Part shown: one piece after another, positions 6,340-7,906 of the stretch
How positions within the stretch are numbered: position 1 is the stretch's first letter
How the letters are laid out: each line of letters starts with the position of its first letter
NCBI GenBank assembly: GCA_018400355.1
Contig: JAGYMV010000027.1
Location: 1 to 7,906, forward strand
From: Wenzhouxiangella sp.
GTDB lineage: Bacteria > Pseudomonadota > Gammaproteobacteria > Xanthomonadales > Wenzhouxiangellaceae
Length of the DNA stretch: 7,906 nt
Direction: 5' to 3'
Position numbers and translations under genes: made by a program
Notes under the pieces: generated by a model
The model's input: only the letters and a program-made list of their open reading frames with translations
What the model was told of the DNA's origin: nothing
Databases searched by the model: none

Positions 6340-7024
6340 AATTAACCCGCTTCCTATAACCTGAATGCTGCCTACGCTCTATCGCTCGAAACAAAAGCCC
6401 AAGACCCAGACCAACCAAAAACCCCGAAAAGTGCGACGCCACGGCCACAGTGGGATAAGTGGTGGCGTTGAGCGCAAAAATCAACTGCACAGCAAACCAC
6501 GATCCAATCACGACCCAAGCTGACAATTTAAAAAACTGGGGCACGAGGCCCAGCGGCAGCCAAATGCCGACTGGCTCCCGCGAACACACCAATAGATACA
6601 GCCCCAATATCCCAGAAACCGCACCACTGGCACCGGCCACAATGACACTCGGTTGCAGATCCAACCATGCCGGCAGAGCGTAAGCCAATGCACCGGCAAC
6701 CACCGTCGAAAGCACCAAATAAACAAAACCCACACGGCGTTCGACTTGCACACCGAACACAAAGAAATACGCCACATTGCCCAATAAATGAATCCAATCC
6801 ACATGAACGAATTGGGCTGTGATGGTCCGCCACGAGAAGGCCATCCAGTGCGAGCCACCATGCCAATCCGAGTGGAGGGCCACATGGGCCAGCAGAGGAT
6901 CGAAGGCCCAACGATCAATCCATTCATCTCTTGGCTCGGGAATGCCGATGAAACTCCAGGCCATCACCACGCACCACCCAAGCGCAAGGCACCACACACC
7001 CCATGGCACCTGGCTGGCTCTCAT
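6332..7024 (-). CDS. Rhomboid-family intramembrane serine protease
   Basis: Rhomboids cleave membrane-spanning substrates inside the lipid bilayer. This 230-residue polytopic protein carries the full signature. HVDWIHLLGN at 74-83 supplies the oxyanion residues (His79, Asn83). GASG at 131-134 contains the nucleophile Ser133, followed by GILGLY. SHFSGFLVG at 197-205 provides the general base His198. The Asn-to-Ser spacing resembles GlpG. The Ser-to-His spacing (65) is longer than the roughly 53 of GlpG, but the segment between them resembles the common bacterial rhomboids that have LxPLGxxxxxFxL followed by GxWFxxQL. The residue before the catalytic His is Ser and the following pair is Phe-Ser, where Ala and Gly-Gly are more usual. 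The start overlaps the gspB stop as ATGA, with no strong ribosome-binding site of its own, implying translational coupling. The natural substrate is unknown. Confidence 0.93.
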   Translation of the reverse strand: MRASQVPWGVWCLALGWCVVMAWSFIGIPEPRDEWIDRWAFDPLLAHVALHSDWHGGSHWMAFSWRTITAQFVHVDWIHLLGNVAYFFVFGVQVERRVGFVYLVLSTVVAGALAYALPAWLDLQPSVIVAGASGAVSGILGLYLLVCSREPVGIWLPLGLVPQFFKLSAWVVIGSWFAVQLIFALNATTYPTVAVASHFSGFLVGLGLGLLFRAIERRQHSGYRKRVNYV

Positions 7025-7875
7025 TGGGTCAACAAAAAGCGATAGTCTCTAAAGTCCACCAACGCACCTTGAGGACGAATCTCTGCCAGCCGCACACCCG
7101 GTGACAACTCATCCCCTTCCCGAAAACGCGTGCCATTGATGAGCACAAACCGCTCATCGGGTTTTTCGGAATAGACATGGACCAACAAATTCAAAGCCGG
7201 CAAGGATTGACGCACAGACAGCGGCAACTCCCATTGATAGAGATAGTCAGCGGCCTCTGGGCGCCATGGTGGATCCGCCTCATCGGCGTCATCGTCTGGA
7301 GAAGGCGTGGCCTCTGGCTTGTCTGAGGCATCAGAAACCACCTCGCTCTCGTTGGCTGCTTGCGTGGTCGCCACCAAGCGCGCCTCGAGTGTCTCCACAG
7401 ACACGGGATCCGGGGCGGGAACCGCCGGTTCTTCTTGGACAGCTTGTTCAGGTGAATTGCCAGAGGGGGTTGGTGAGGATTCGGTGATTGTTTCGGTGGT
7501 TGTTTCGTTGGCAACCACAATGGCCCCCGTTGCCTCGGGCTCTACTGAGGCGGGCTCATCGATCACTTCAGCCACCTCAATCGTCTCCGTTGCTGGCTCT
7601 GACACACGCTCACGGGTCCGCTCATCAACGACTGCGGTTTGTTGTGCCACGACCTGCTCAGGGTCCACCCAACCACTGGGTCTAAAGGCCAGCCAAAAGA
7701 TGCCGGCACCAATCACCGCCAGCCCAGCGAACCCAGCCAGCCCCCAGACCAACACGCGCTGATGTCGCCGACCCGATGCAACCGGTGGTGAAGCGGCTGG
7801 CGCAGAAAAATCAGGGCCTGTTTGTGCCCGTCGTTTGGCGTCCGATTTTTTTAATGCATCCAGTATAAAAGACAT
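7021..7875 (-). CDS. gspB: General secretion pathway protein B (ExeB/GspB-like)
   Basis: GspB works with the ATPase GspA at the inner membrane to help assemble the type II secretion secretin through the peptidoglycan. The 284-residue protein shows three parts. The first is a short cytoplasmic head beginning MSFILDALKKSDAKRR, the characteristic GspB N-terminus. The second is a single membrane helix at about 41-64. The third is a long acidic, Pro/Thr/Glu/Val-rich periplasmic linker (about 66-205) ending in the conserved C-terminal T2SSB domain (about 211-284). Landmarks in that domain are SLPALNLLVHVYS, RFVLINGTRFREGDEL and GVRLAEIRPQGALVDFRDYRF. The ATG at 7875 is chosen because it gives the canonical N-terminus and has GGGA about 4 bases upstream. 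Its TGA overlaps the rhomboid ATG by 4 bases. No core T2SS genes (gspC-N) are in the window. The linker is low-complexity but not a tandem repeat. Confidence 0.92.
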   Translation of the reverse strand: MSFILDALKKSDAKRRAQTGPDFSAPAASPPVASGRRHQRVLVWGLAGFAGLAVIGAGIFWLAFRPSGWVDPEQVVAQQTAVVDERTRERVSEPATETIEVAEVIDEPASVEPEATGAIVVANETTTETITESSPTPSGNSPEQAVQEEPAVPAPDPVSVETLEARLVATTQAANESEVVSDASDKPEATPSPDDDADEADPPWRPEAADYLYQWELPLSVRQSLPALNLLVHVYSEKPDERFVLINGTRFREGDELSPGVRLAEIRPQGALVDFRDYRFLLTQ

Positions 7876-7885
7876 AAAATCCCAA

Positions 7886-7906
7886 TCACTCCTGCACCAG
7901 GGCCAG
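7886..7906 (-). CDS. Possible last codons of an upstream gene (gspA?)
   Basis: At the right edge one minus-strand frame reads Leu-Ala-Leu-Val-Gln-Glu then TGA, ending 10 bases before the gspB start. GspB genes commonly follow gspA/exeA closely, so this may be the C-terminus of GspA. Seven codons cannot prove it, and the frame in line with gspB is also open here. The call is inferred from context alone. Confidence 0.25.
   Translation of the reverse strand: MALVQE

Noticed and set aside
6332..7024. Calling the rhomboid a rhombosortase because it sits beside gspB
   Set aside because: The GASGAVSGILG context and the PLGLVPQFF...GSWFAVQL segment resemble ordinary bacterial rhomboids. Position next to a T2SS gene alone is not enough, so it is kept as a hypothesis only.
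7260..7680. Tandem repeat in the gspB linker
   Set aside because: The Glu/Thr/Pro/Val-rich stretch has biased composition but no repeating unit that I can align.
7307..7762. Plus-strand Ser/Thr-rich open frame of 151 codons
   Set aside because: It is the antisense shadow of the low-complexity gspB linker; it has no recognisable domain and gspB is certain on the other strand.

Overview
The window looks like ordinary chromosome from a non-enteric gammaproteobacterium. The reasons are SecB, a membrane-anchored rhodanese, GpmI and EnvC in a conserved gammaproteobacterial order, plus a GspB-type secretion protein and a DUF1820 protein. Composition looks uniform and moderately GC-rich by eye. I see no insertion sequence, tRNA, rRNA, CRISPR array or phage gene. 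Nearly all of the window is coding, and no gene-free stretch exceeds about 120 bases.

Left part (1-981, minus strand): the secB gene (its 3' end lies outside the window) sits 33 bases downstream of a rhodanese-domain membrane protein resembling YibN. In E. coli and Pseudomonas a glutaredoxin gene (grxC) normally lies between these two. Here it is absent.

Left-centre (982-3692, plus strand): across a 117-126 base divergent promoter region are gpmI (cofactor-independent phosphoglycerate mutase) and envC (murein hydrolase activator). They are spaced so that the envC ribosome-binding site overlaps the gpmI stop codon, so they are probably co-transcribed and translationally coupled. The usual next genes (ctpA and/or yibQ) do not follow.

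Right part (3727-7906, minus strand, convergent with envC): read in transcription order, there is a possible last few codons of gspA, then gspB (type II secretion assembly), a rhomboid intramembrane protease and a DUF1820 protein. The gspB/rhomboid and rhomboid/DUF1820 junctions overlap by 4 and 8 bases, so these three are a tight operon. After about 80 bases come a secreted protein of unknown function and, 30 bases later, an AbgT-family transporter that keeps all the substrate-site residues I recall from gonococcal MtrF. All five may be one transcript.

Most of the window is recognisable core biology. The parts worth a second look are the tight linkage of a rhomboid protease and DUF1820 to gspB, the unknown secreted protein paired with the AbgT transporter, and the two synteny losses (grxC, ctpA/yibQ). 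I did not find a convincing new multi-gene system.
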